DNA from: Streptomyces coeruleorubidus
GTDB lineage: Bacteria > Actinomycetota > Actinomycetes > Streptomycetales > Streptomycetaceae
DNA: 64,000 nucleotides
Assembly: GCF_028885415.1 (NCBI RefSeq)
Contig: NZ_CP118527.1
Coordinates: 2,232,001-2,296,000, forward strand
Reading direction: 5' to 3'
A program made the position numbers and the translations under genes. Each line of letters opens with the position of its first letter. Positions within the stretch are counted from its first letter, which is position 1. Below, piece after piece: positions 42,744 to 50,617 of this stretch. The notes under the pieces were generated by a model, which had not been told where the DNA came from, made no database searches, and was given only the letters and a program-made list of their open reading frames with translations.

Positions 42744-43585
42744 CCATGCGGCGGGACGTGCACGAGGAGCTGTGCGCCCGGCTGCACGAGGCGGCCGGGA
42801 CGCACGAGCCCGACCGGGAGCAGATCCTGGCCCGGGTCGAGCGGGGCATGGCCGGTCCGGCCGGCTCCGGCCACCGGGCGACGCGTCCGCCGGTGTTCGG
42901 GTGGATGCGGGTGGCCGGTGCGACGGCCGCGGTGGCGGGTGTGCTGGCGGTGGGCGGTTACGCGGTCGCGTCCGCGGTGAAGGAGGAGACCGCCCCGCCG
43001 CAGCAGGACGTGGCGACGTCGCCGACGCCCACGCCGTCGCCGGAGGCGACGAGCCGGGCCCCTGCGCCGCCGGTGGATCCCACGCCGTCCGCCCCGCCGG
43101 AGCGCCGCGAGTCCGCTCCGCCGCCCTCGCGGACGCCGAGCACCTCCGTCACCGGGCGGCCGCCCGCCGCCACGGAGGACGGGCCGCTGTGGTCGGACGG
43201 CTCGGTCGACCCGCACAGCAACGACTTCTGGGCGCAGAGCAACATCACGATCAAGACGCGCGAGGAACTGACCGCGCTGACCGTGCGGTTGCGCGTGGCC
43301 CAGACCGGCGGGGTCTCCGACGCGGGAGCGTGGCGGTCGCTGCCCGAGCAGGACTTCACGCTCACGGTCGGCGAGCGGGACGGCTTCCTCGTCTACACCT
43401 GGACCCTGAAGGAGGGCCGCAAGGTCCCGGCGGGCGAGTGGGTGTTCGCGGGCCAGTTCGACCACGAGCGCGGCGGCCGTGACGCCGGCGCCGACCGCTA
43501 CGCGGTGACGGCCGCGGCCGGTTCCGAGCGGCTGTCCGTGGGCGGCGGTTTCGCGGCCGTGGACGACGCCGACGACGACTCGTGA
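42740..43585 (+). CDS. Membrane protein coupled to sigma factor, putative anti-sigma partner
   Basis: A 281-aa protein. The first 50 residues are charged and cytoplasmic (MTMRRDVHEELCARLHEAAGTHEPDREQILARVERG). A membrane helix follows (about 58-78, VAGATAAVAGVLAVGGYAVASAV), then a Pro/Thr/Ser-rich extracellular linker (about 85-150) and a C-terminal beta-rich domain. This layout and the ATGA overlap with the sigma gene fit a regulator of the sigma factor, although no zinc-binding anti-sigma motif is visible. Function is inferred from context. Confidence 0.72.
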   Translation: MTMRRDVHEELCARLHEAAGTHEPDREQILARVERGMAGPAGSGHRATRPPVFGWMRVAGATAAVAGVLAVGGYAVASAVKEETAPPQQDVATSPTPTPSPEATSRAPAPPVDPTPSAPPERRESAPPPSRTPSTSVTGRPPAATEDGPLWSDGSVDPHSNDFWAQSNITIKTREELTALTVRLRVAQTGGVSDAGAWRSLPEQDFTLTVGERDGFLVYTWTLKEGRKVPAGEWVFAGQFDHERGGRDAGADRYAVTAAAGSERLSVGGGFAAVDDADDDS

Positions 43586-43668
43586 AAAATTCCTGAAGCC
43601 GCGGCAACCCTTTCCTCACGGGTGGCGACCACCAGGCGCAAGAACACCCCCCATTTAGGAATCGGTAC

Positions 43669-44502
43669 ATGACTGCACCAGCAGAACAGCGCGTCCGCCA
43701 TCGCCGCCGGGTCACCAAGCGGCGGGCGGTGATCGCCGGGTTAGCCGCCTTCGGCATCACGGGAGCGGCGGTCGTCACCACGTCGATGCTGTCCACCGCG
43801 GGCGCCGCGTCCTCCTGGCCCACGGACAAGGGTAAGACGCCCGTGTCGAAGACCATCCCGGTCTCCGGTGTCCGCGACGGCGGGATGAAGATGTTCTACG
43901 GCTCCGGCGCGCTCGGCGGCGACAGCCAGGACGAGGGCCAGGACCCCCTCTTCGAGCTGGCCGACGGCGCGGTCCTCAAGAACGTCATCATCGGCACCCC
44001 GGCCGCGGACGGTGTGCACTGCAAGGGCAGTTGCACGCTCCAGAACGTGTGGTGGACGGACGTCGGCGAGGACGCGGCCAGCTTCAAGGGCAAGTCGTCG
44101 TCGGCCGTGTACAAGGTGATCGGCGGCGGCGCGAAGAACGCCGACGACAAGGTGCTGCAGTTCAACGGCGCCGGCACGCTGAACGTGTCGGGCTTCCAGG
44201 TGCAGAACGCCGGGAAGCTGGTGCGCTCCTGCGGCAACTGCGGGACGCAGTACAAGCGCACGGTCGTGCTGAACGACATCGACGTCACCGCGCCGATGAA
44301 CTCGATCGTCGGCGTGAACGCCAACTACGGCGACACGGCCACGCTGTCGAAGATCCGCATCCACGGCGACAGCAAGAAGAAGATCAAGACGTGTGTGCGC
44401 TTCGAGGGCAACAACACGGGCAAGGAGCCCAAGGAGCTGACCCCGCCCGGGCCGGACGGCAAGACCTGCAAGTTCAAGGCCTCGGACATCAGCTACCAGT
44501 GA
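43669..44502 (+). CDS. Secreted pectate lyase, family PL3, with a TTA codon
   Basis: A 277-aa extracellular pectate lyase of family PL3. The signal region runs to about residue 48 (KRRAVIAGLAAFGITGAAVVTT..GAASS), preceded by a basic RHRRR stretch that may favour export. The PL3 parallel beta-helix is recognised by GGDSQDEGQDPLFELADGAVLKNVIIG, GVHCKGSCTLQNVWWTDVGEDAASFK, and FNGAGTLNVSGFQVQNAGKLVRSCGNCGTQYKR. It cleaves homogalacturonan by beta-elimination. Leu25 (43741-43743) is a TTA codon, read in Streptomyces only by the bldA tRNA, so production should depend on development. Confidence 0.92.
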   Translation: MTAPAEQRVRHRRRVTKRRAVIAGLAAFGITGAAVVTTSMLSTAGAASSWPTDKGKTPVSKTIPVSGVRDGGMKMFYGSGALGGDSQDEGQDPLFELADGAVLKNVIIGTPAADGVHCKGSCTLQNVWWTDVGEDAASFKGKSSSAVYKVIGGGAKNADDKVLQFNGAGTLNVSGFQVQNAGKLVRSCGNCGTQYKRTVVLNDIDVTAPMNSIVGVNANYGDTATLSKIRIHGDSKKKIKTCVRFEGNNTGKEPKELTPPGPDGKTCKFKASDISYQ

Positions 44503-44522
44503 TGCCGCAGCACGTGTGAGCT

Positions 44523-44555
44523 CCGGCCGGCCCGAATCCCCCTCGGGCCGGCCGG
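44523..44555 (+). terminator. Terminator hairpin after PL3 pectate lyase
   Basis: A 13-bp perfect stem, CCGGCCGGCCCGA (44523-44535) with TCGGGCCGGCCGG (44543-44555), encloses a C-rich loop, 20 bp after the stop. It is the first of three similar hairpins in this interval. Confidence 0.8.
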
Positions 44556-44598
44556 CTGCCGGATGTCCGGGCCCCCAGTCGGACGTCCCGGCACCCCC

Positions 44599-44656
44599 GA
44601 CCCTCCGGAGCCCCCCTCCGGAGGGTCGAACAGCCCTGGCCGAGCCCCCCTCGGCC
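44599..44656. terminator. Two further terminator-type hairpins next to the transposon end
   Basis: A 12-bp stem, GACCCTCCGGAG (44599-44610) with CTCCGGAGGGTC (44616-44627), is followed by GGCCGA (44638-44643) with TCGGCC (44651-44656). Both have C-run loops like the hairpin at 44523. The last ends 12 bp before the transposon inverted repeat. Confidence 0.65.
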
Positions 44657-44668
44657 GGTCGGCAGCAA

Positions 44669-44703
44669 CGCCCCCGCCGGTGCGAACGACACTGTTGGCG
44701 AAT
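44669..44703 (+). repeat. Left terminal inverted repeat of transposon unit
   Basis: It starts CGCCCCCGCCGGTGCGAACG and ends CGACACTGTTGGCGAAT. It matches the reverse complement of 46939-46973 at 33 of 35 positions; the mismatches are at positions 14 and 17. Confidence 0.9.
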
Positions 44704-44780
44704 CCTGGGCTGAACGTGACGTCGGTCCTCATGCCCCGTTGTGGTCGTGAAGGCCGACGTTGTGTTTGGGGAGGGTGTCG

Positions 44781-45464
44781 GTGTCGTTGCACGTCAGGAA
44801 GATCGACGGGGTCCGGGAGGAGACGGCGCGGGTGGCGCGGGCTGCGTTTCCGAAGGGCAGTCTGGGGATGCGGATCCGTGATGAGTTGGGCGAGTTGTTC
44901 TTGGACGCGGACTTCGCCGGGCTGTATCCGAGTAGGGGGAAGCCGGCGTGGTCGCCCGGCAGACTGGCGCTCGTATCGGTCATGCAGTTCGCCGAGGGCC
45001 TGTCGGACCGGCAGGCCGCGGACGCGGTGCGCGGTCGGCTGGACTGGAAGTATCTGCTGGGGCTGGAACTGGCCGATCCGGGGTTCGATCACTCGGTTCT
45101 CACCGAGTTCAGGGACCGGTTGATCGCAGGAGACGCCGGGGTCGAGATCCTGGACCGGGTCCTTGAGTCCGCCGCGGAGCACGGCTTGCTCAAGGCCGGT
45201 GGCCGTGCGCGCACGGACTCAACGATCGTGCCGGAGTGGAAGGAACAGTACGCACACCGGGCCGGTGTCGAAGGCACGATCTCCCAGGGGGTGCGAGCCT
45301 TCGGCCTGCGGCGATGCCGCTATCACGGTCTCGCCAAGGCCCAGCTACAGCACCAGCTCACCGCCACCGCGATGAACTTTCATCGCCTCAATGCCTGGTG
45401 GGCCAAAACCCCACGAGCCCGCACGCGTATATCTCACCTGGCAGCTCTCCGGCCTACTGCGTAG
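44781..45464 (+). pseudogene. IS1182-family transposase with internal in-frame deletion
   Basis: The frame codes for 227 aa, while full IS1182-type transposases of Streptomyces have about 500-560. The N-terminal DUF772 region is present (FADLYPSRGKP-like segment, SVMQFAEGLSDRQAADAVRGRLDWKYLLGLEL, GRARTDST with the first catalytic Asp). It then jumps directly to the C-terminal YAHRAGVEGTISQGVRAFGLRRCRYHGLAKAQLQHQLTATAMN block containing the catalytic Glu. The missing middle, with the second Asp, would span roughly 250-300 residues, with the junction near 45228-45240. GTG 44781 follows GGGGAGGG. It is presumed inactive. Confidence 0.82.
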
Positions 45465-45542
45465 CCGCTGTGACAGCGGATCAGCGGTCCGCGTTGCCTC
45501 CGCAGACTGCTCTTGAGCTTGCTCCGGCCGGGAAATGGAGGG

Positions 45543-46784
45543 CTAGGAGGTCGGGAGAGGCTGGGAACCGGTCGACACTGCGACGTAGGCCAGTCCGTCG
45601 TACTCCTCGGCCAGGGAGGCAGGGATCAGGTTGAAGCGATAAAACCAGCGCGGCACCACGGCGCCGAAGCTTCGCATGCGATGCCGACCGTTCAGCCATT
45701 CCCGTACTGCCCTCGGCGCGTTGGCTGCGCTGCGCAGGTCCACGAGATGGTTGCCCGGACTGGCGGTGGCGAGCTGGGCTTCCACGGTGTCCGGGCGGGC
45801 GGGGCCGATCCGGTTGGTGACGAGGGCGCTGGCTCGGGGACGCGACCAAGGGCCGGGCCACATCCGACGGGCGCGGAAGGAGCCGCTGCCGAACAGCAGG
45901 CCGAGTGCGTAGTAGGCGTCGCCGTAACGTGTATGCAGGTGCTGCCCCATCGCTGGTACCGCGCCACCGTGACGGCTCTTGGTGATGTGCCCGTTGTGAG
46001 CCCAGAGGGCGACCTTGGTGGATGGATCATTGAGGAGTTCCCCGACGGCCTCGGCCATATACCGGTCGCGTGCGGCGAAGACGGTCTGCTCCGGGTCCGT
46101 GTGCTGCCTGGCTCGCGTCACCAAGTCGGCGGCCTGCACCAGAATTCGGGCATGCCGGAGTGCGTCGGCCACTCCGGGGCCGCGTTCACGGAGGAACCCC
46201 AGCAGTTCTTCTGCATCCTGCACCAGGCGCCGCTGAGGATCAGGTTGCGATCCCGGATATGCCTTGGCGAGCACGCGGAGCGGGGAGAGAAGTCCGGCCT
46301 CGCGATCCGGTGCCACCTTGCGCAGGAAGGATTCGAGCACGGCCAGGGAGCCGCCGCACTGTTGCGGGTCGATACCCACAAAGCGCACCTTTTGGTCTTC
46401 TGGGCGCCCCCGGTTGTACTCGCGCATCCATTCGATCATCCCGAGCACCTCACGGGTCCGCCAGGTCCAGAACCCCAGCCCGGCCAGCACCCCCGCGGCG
46501 TCACCAACGCCTTGGCGGACGTAGGCGTCCACTGCTGGGCCAGCCGATGCACTGGCCTCCATGGCCAGGACCGAAAATCCCATCTCTTCGACAAGGAACT
46601 CCAGCAGGCGGTGCTTGAGCTGGAAGAACTCGCTCGTCCCATGGGTGGCCTCCCCCAAGCCCACGATCCGCACGCCAACGAGGAAGCTCTTCAGTGGCTG
46701 GAGGTCAGCAGTGGACACGCCCGCGGTCAGGCCGCTCAGGGGTAAAGCGGTCCGGGCCAACCAGCTCGTCACCTCATCAGACAC
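45543..46784 (-). CDS. Erythromycin esterase family protein (transposon passenger)
   Basis: A 413-aa cytoplasmic protein of the erythromycin esterase (EreA/EreB) superfamily. Glu45 and His48 in VGLGEATHGTSEF, Glu76 in LAMEASASAG, and His263/His266 in ALWAHNGHITK match the active-site pattern of EreB, including the E-x2-H and E+31 spacings. EreB-type enzymes hydrolyse the macrolide lactone, but most homologues are uncharacterised, so resistance is not assured. The ribosome site GGAGGGGGAAGG precedes ATG 46784. The gene lies inside the inverted repeats of a transposon-like unit and is convergent with the truncated transposase. Confidence 0.87.
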   Translation of the reverse strand: MSDEVTSWLARTALPLSGLTAGVSTADLQPLKSFLVGVRIVGLGEATHGTSEFFQLKHRLLEFLVEEMGFSVLAMEASASAGPAVDAYVRQGVGDAAGVLAGLGFWTWRTREVLGMIEWMREYNRGRPEDQKVRFVGIDPQQCGGSLAVLESFLRKVAPDREAGLLSPLRVLAKAYPGSQPDPQRRLVQDAEELLGFLRERGPGVADALRHARILVQAADLVTRARQHTDPEQTVFAARDRYMAEAVGELLNDPSTKVALWAHNGHITKSRHGGAVPAMGQHLHTRYGDAYYALGLLFGSGSFRARRMWPGPWSRPRASALVTNRIGPARPDTVEAQLATASPGNHLVDLRSAANAPRAVREWLNGRHRMRSFGAVVPRWFYRFNLIPASLAEEYDGLAYVAVSTGSQPLPTS

Positions 46785-46938
46785 GACCTTCCCCCTCCGT
46801 CGCCGCCACGCCCGATGACACTACCCATGCCGTCATGCACTCAGTGAGTAAGGCCGTCTCAGGCCCACCCCCCACCCCGGCGGCAAAGTTCACCGGGAAG
46901 GCCCGCACGGCAGTGCTACGCACAACGCGACGGATTGA

Positions 46939-46973
46939 ATTCGCCAACAGTGTCGTGCGAACCGGCGGGGGCG
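46939..46973 (-). repeat. Right terminal inverted repeat of transposon unit
   Basis: It starts ATTCGCCAACAGTGTCGTGC and ends GAACCGGCGGGGGCG. It is the inverted partner of 44669-44703. It ends 31 bp from the stop codon of the PL9-like gene. Confidence 0.9.
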
Positions 46974-47004
46974 TCGTCGTGTGCGCACGCTCGGCGGACA
47001 CCCC

Positions 47005-48159
47005 CTAGTCCATCGTCGAGCCGATGGTCGTCGAGCCGGTCGTCAGGAACGTCGTCCTGGGCAGGGAGCCGTCCGCCCGGCGCGCTCCGTACGCGCTTGT
47101 GGCGTCCGTCGACCTGAAGGGCGGGGTGGCGACGCCGCTGTCCCAGTTGTTGCCCGCGGAGACGGCCGCGGAGCCCAGCTCGGCGGGCCCGGCCTTGTCG
47201 CTCACGGCGAGGTTCTTGCCGAGGCGGGCCTTGCCGGTGGCGAAGTAGAAGCCGTTGTGGGCGTTGGCGTAGGCGGTGTTGCGGTTCACGGCGATGGCGC
47301 CGGTGTTGGAGTTCTCGGTGAAGCCGTGCAGCGTGTTGTCCCAGGCGGCGTTGTTGTTGACGACATGGGCGACCGACGCTCCCCCGCCGCCCAGTTTGAA
47401 GCCGTTGCCGTTGCCCTCGAAGGCCGGGTCCTTCCAGCGGTTCTCGCCGTTGCCGAAGGCCCAGGAGTGCTCGACGGTGACCGGTGAGGAGAACTGCCAG
47501 AGGTCGAGGCCGTCGTCGGAGTTGTTGAACAGCCGGGCGCCGGTGATCCTGTTGCCCGTGCCGGAGCCGAACTTGACGGCGATGCCGTCGGCGTTCTGGC
47601 CGTGGCCGGCCGGGTCGTAGTTGCCGTGGCTGTCCAGGTTCTGCACGAGGTTGCCGGTGGTGCCGTCGCCGCGCAGGGTGAAGCCGGAGTCGCCGTTGTC
47701 CGCGGTGACGAGGTTCCTGAAGACGCCGCCGGCGGAGGACGTGGCGACGAAGCCCTGGGCGGGTGAGTTGACGAAGGCGAGGTTCTCGACGGTCCAGTGG
47801 TCGCCGTGGATGGCGGCCAGCCAGGAGCCGTCGGGCAGCTTGGAGCCGTCGATGCGGACCTTCTCGCTGCCGTACGCCCGCAGGGTGATGCGGGCCGAAC
47901 TCGTGCCGTTGGCGGTGGACTTGAGGGTCGCGGCCGGATGGTAGGTGCCGCCGCGGACCTGGATGGTGGTACCCGCGGTGGCGTTCTTCACGGCCGCTTC
48001 GAGCTGGGCCGCGGTGGAGACGGTGACGGTCGACGAGGCGGCCTGCGCGCCGCCGCCCGAGAGCCCGAGATAGACGCCGCCCGCCCCCGAGGCGCAGGCC
48101 ACCGCGGCGGCGATGGTGAGCGTACGGGTCCTGCGGTGGCGTCCTGCGCTGAGCAGCAC
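47005..48159 (-). CDS. Secreted parallel beta-helix pectate lyase, PL9-like
   Basis: A 384-aa protein with a signal peptide to about residue 41 (RTRTLTIAAAVACASGAGGVYLGLSGGGAQAAS). The body has repeated beta-helix turns and PL9-type blocks: NATAGTTIQVRGGTYHPAATL, GDHWTVENLAFVNSPAQGF, TADNGDSGFTLRG, SHGNYDPAGHGQNADGIAVKFGSGTGN and NNSDDGLDLWQFSSPVTVEHSWAFGNGEN. PL9 enzymes cleave polygalacturonate or rhamnogalacturonan. GTG 48159 follows GGAAAGGAA. It is divergent from the large GH43 gene; its 3' end abuts the transposon. Confidence 0.87.
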   Translation of the reverse strand: MLLSAGRHRRTRTLTIAAAVACASGAGGVYLGLSGGGAQAASSTVTVSTAAQLEAAVKNATAGTTIQVRGGTYHPAATLKSTANGTSSARITLRAYGSEKVRIDGSKLPDGSWLAAIHGDHWTVENLAFVNSPAQGFVATSSAGGVFRNLVTADNGDSGFTLRGDGTTGNLVQNLDSHGNYDPAGHGQNADGIAVKFGSGTGNRITGARLFNNSDDGLDLWQFSSPVTVEHSWAFGNGENRWKDPAFEGNGNGFKLGGGGASVAHVVNNNAAWDNTLHGFTENSNTGAIAVNRNTAYANAHNGFYFATGKARLGKNLAVSDKAGPAELGSAAVSAGNNWDSGVATPPFRSTDATSAYGARRADGSLPRTTFLTTGSTTIGSTMD

Positions 48160-48187
48160 GGAGCGTTCCTTTCCTGGGGAATGGGGA

Positions 48188-48303
48188 CGGAAACGGTTCG
48201 GATGGGCCCGCTCCGGCCCGTTTCCGACCAGCAGTCGCCGCCGTACCGCGAAAGGGTTGCCGCCGTCACGTGCACAGGCGTGCCCGAGGTTGCGAAAGTT
48301 TCG
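48188..48303. promoter_or_regulatory. Inverted GGAAACG repeats and CGAAAGTTTCG palindrome between divergent pectin genes
   Basis: In the 247-bp divergent region, CGGAAACGG (48188-48196) and its inverse CCGTTTCCG (48218-48226) are 30 bp apart, about three helical turns. CGAAAGTTTCG (48293-48303) is a perfect palindrome. LacI-family regulators of plant-polymer genes in Streptomyces bind GAAA-n-TTTC-type sites, so these are candidate operators for both genes. Confidence 0.55.
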
Positions 48304-48406
48304 GAACCACCGGCCTCATGCACACCCGTTGACGCCCTGTCCCCGTGCGGTGAAACTCCGAAGGCCGCTAGTCAACAGAATCCCCCAGACTCCGACAGGA
48401 AGTGTC

Positions 48407-50614
48407 ATGCGCCCCCGCACGCTCCTGCTGCCGTTCCTGGCCCTGACCGGCCTTCTCCTGACCCTTCTCACCGCGCCACCGAGCACCGCGGACTCCGGAG
48501 CACCACCCGTGAAGCAGTCCAAGTACGCCGGCTACCTCTTCGCCTACTTCACGGGCGAGGGCACCGCCGACGGCGAGCAGATCCGTTACGCCCTCAGCCG
48601 GGGCAACGACGCGCTGCACTGGCGTGAGCTGAACGCCGGCAAGCCGGTCCTGACGTCGACGATCGGCGAGAAGGGCCTGCGCGACCCGTTCGTGATCCGC
48701 TCCCCCAAGGGCGACAAGTTCTACCTGATCGCCACCGACCTGCGGATGTACAAGAACTCCAGTGGCAGCTGGGACCAGGTCCAGCGGCACGGCAGCAAGT
48801 CGATCATGGTCTGGGAGTCCACCGACCTGGTCAACTGGACCGACCAGCGCCTGGTGAAGGTCTCCCCGGACAACGCGGGCAACACCTGGGCCCCGGAGGC
48901 CTACTGGGACGACGAGCTCGGGGAGTACGTCGTCTTCTGGGCGTCGAAGCTGTACGCCGACGACGACCCGGACCACAAGGGCAACACGTACAACAAGATG
49001 ATGTACGCGACGACCAAGGACTTCCGCACCTTCAGCGAGCCGAAGATCTGGAACGACCCCGGCTACTCGGTGATCGACTCCACGGTCGTGAAGTACAAGG
49101 ACGAGTACTACCGCTACACCAAGGACGAGCGGGACCCCAGCTCCTCCAGCCCCTGCTCCAAGTTCATCACCGGTGAGAAGTCGACGTCCCTGACCTCGAC
49201 GAAGTACGACTTCGTGGCCGACTGCATCGGCAAGGGCGCGATGGACCGCGGTGAGGGTCCGACGGTGTTCAAGTCGAACACCGAGAAGAAGTGGTACCTG
49301 TTCATCGACGAGTACGGCGGCCGCGGCTACATCCCGTTCGAGACCACCGACCTGGCCTCGGGCAAGTGGACCCCTTCCACGGACTACCAGCTCCCGGCGA
49401 GCCCCCGGCACGGCACGGTGCTCCCGGTGACGCAGGCGGAGTACGACCGGCTGCTGGCGGCGTACCCGTCGACGCCCACCTCGGTCGTGGACGCGACCGC
49501 GAAGCACCAGAAGGGCTACTCCATCGTCACGGACAGCGCCTCGAAGGTCGTGCTGCCGATGGAGCCGGGCGCCGATCTGCGCGGCCTCGCCCCGAAGCTG
49601 TGGGTGGGCAAGGGCACGACGCTGAGCCCGAAGTCCGGCACCCGGCGCGACTTCCGCACGCCGCAGAAGTACACCGTGACAGCGGCCGACGGCACCAAGC
49701 GCACCTGGACGGTCGAGGCGGTCCGCACCCGCAGCCCCATGCTGCCCGGCCTGAACGCCGACCCCGACGTCCACTACCTCGACGGCAGATACTGGATCTA
49801 CCCCACCACCGACGGCTTCCAGGGCTGGAGCGGCACCAAGTTCAAGGCGTACTCGTCGAAGGACCTGGTCCACTGGAAGGACCACGGCGTCATCGTCGAC
49901 CTCGGGCCTGACGTGACCTGGGCCGACAAGTACGCCTGGGCGCCCGCGATCGCCGAGCGGAACGGCAAGTACTACTTCTACTTCTGCGCCGAGCAGCAGA
50001 TCGGCGTGGCGGTGGCCGACTCCCCCGCCGGTCCCTTCAAGGACGCGCTCGGCAAGCCGCTGGTCGCCAAGGGCGGATCGCTCAAGGGCCAGATGATCGA
50101 CCCGTCGGTCTTCACGGACGACGACGGCCAGGCCTACCTGTACTGGGGCAACGGCCGCGGGTACGTCGTGCCCCTCAACGACGACATGGTGTCCTTCGAC
50201 GCGTCGAAGGTGCAGGACATCACCCCGGACAACTTCCGCGAGGGCTCCTTCGTGATCAAGCGGAAGGGCACGTACTACTTCATGTGGTCGGAGGACGACA
50301 CCCGCAGCGAGAACTACCACGTGGCGTACGCGACGGGACCGTCCCCGCTCGGCCCGTGGACCAAGCGCGGGACCATCCTCGAGAAGCGGCCCGAGTACGG
50401 CATCCTCGGCACCGGTCACCACTCGGTGGTGAACACCCCCGGCACCGACGACTGGTACATGGTCTACCACCGCTTCGCCCTCAACGGCCCCGGCAGGCCC
50501 GGCGGCGACGGCATGCACCGCGAGACCACCATCGACCGCATGGAGTTCGCGGCCGACGGCAGCATCAAGCCGGTGGTTCCGACGCTGGAGGGCATCAAGC
50601 CGGTACGGCGATGA
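48407..50614 (+). CDS. Secreted tandem GH43-type glycoside hydrolase
   Basis: A 735-aa protein with a signal peptide to about residue 29. Two five-bladed propeller modules are evident. Residues about 35-345 carry GLRDPFVIRSPKGDKFYLIATDL and NTWAPEAYWDDELGEYVVFW. Residues about 447-730 carry GLNADPDVHYLDGRYWIYPTTD, YAWAPAIAERNGKYYFYF, MIDPSVFTDDDGQAYLYWGNG and GSFVIKRKGTYYFMWSEDD. A small beta domain (about 395-440, PQKYTVTAADGTKRTWTVEAV) joins them. GH43 enzymes are arabinofuranosidases, arabinanases or galactosidases, suited to pectin side chains. ATG 48407 follows AGGAAG. It converges on the esterase gene with only 3 bp between stops. Confidence 0.9.
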   Translation: MRPRTLLLPFLALTGLLLTLLTAPPSTADSGAPPVKQSKYAGYLFAYFTGEGTADGEQIRYALSRGNDALHWRELNAGKPVLTSTIGEKGLRDPFVIRSPKGDKFYLIATDLRMYKNSSGSWDQVQRHGSKSIMVWESTDLVNWTDQRLVKVSPDNAGNTWAPEAYWDDELGEYVVFWASKLYADDDPDHKGNTYNKMMYATTKDFRTFSEPKIWNDPGYSVIDSTVVKYKDEYYRYTKDERDPSSSSPCSKFITGEKSTSLTSTKYDFVADCIGKGAMDRGEGPTVFKSNTEKKWYLFIDEYGGRGYIPFETTDLASGKWTPSTDYQLPASPRHGTVLPVTQAEYDRLLAAYPSTPTSVVDATAKHQKGYSIVTDSASKVVLPMEPGADLRGLAPKLWVGKGTTLSPKSGTRRDFRTPQKYTVTAADGTKRTWTVEAVRTRSPMLPGLNADPDVHYLDGRYWIYPTTDGFQGWSGTKFKAYSSKDLVHWKDHGVIVDLGPDVTWADKYAWAPAIAERNGKYYFYFCAEQQIGVAVADSPAGPFKDALGKPLVAKGGSLKGQMIDPSVFTDDDGQAYLYWGNGRGYVVPLNDDMVSFDASKVQDITPDNFREGSFVIKRKGTYYFMWSEDDTRSENYHVAYATGPSPLGPWTKRGTILEKRPEYGILGTGHHSVVNTPGTDDWYMVYHRFALNGPGRPGGDGMHRETTIDRMEFAADGSIKPVVPTLEGIKPVRR

Positions 50615-50617
50615 GCC

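Larger units (their letters stand above)
44669..46973. mobile_element. IS1182-like transposon-type unit with erythromycin-esterase passenger
   Basis: The 2,305-bp segment is bounded by 35-bp inverted repeats matching at 33 positions (44669-44703 and 46939-46973). Their inner 17 bases, CGACACTGTTGGCGAAT, are identical. It contains a transposase gene with a large internal deletion (plus) and an intact erythromycin-esterase-like gene (minus). It lies between the convergent PL3 and PL9-like genes, directly beside palindromic terminators, which are favoured targets of some IS1182 elements. I see no obvious target duplication. With its transposase broken, it could only move if a full-length relative acts in trans. 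Confidence 0.82.

Noticed and set aside
44657..46990. Target-site duplication flanking the transposon-like unit
   Set aside because: The bases just outside the two inverted repeats do not match for more than scattered positions, so no duplication is claimed.
48368..50518. A 716-codon minus-strand frame opposite the GH43 gene
   Set aside because: Antisense shadow of a gene with clear signal peptide and GH43 motifs.
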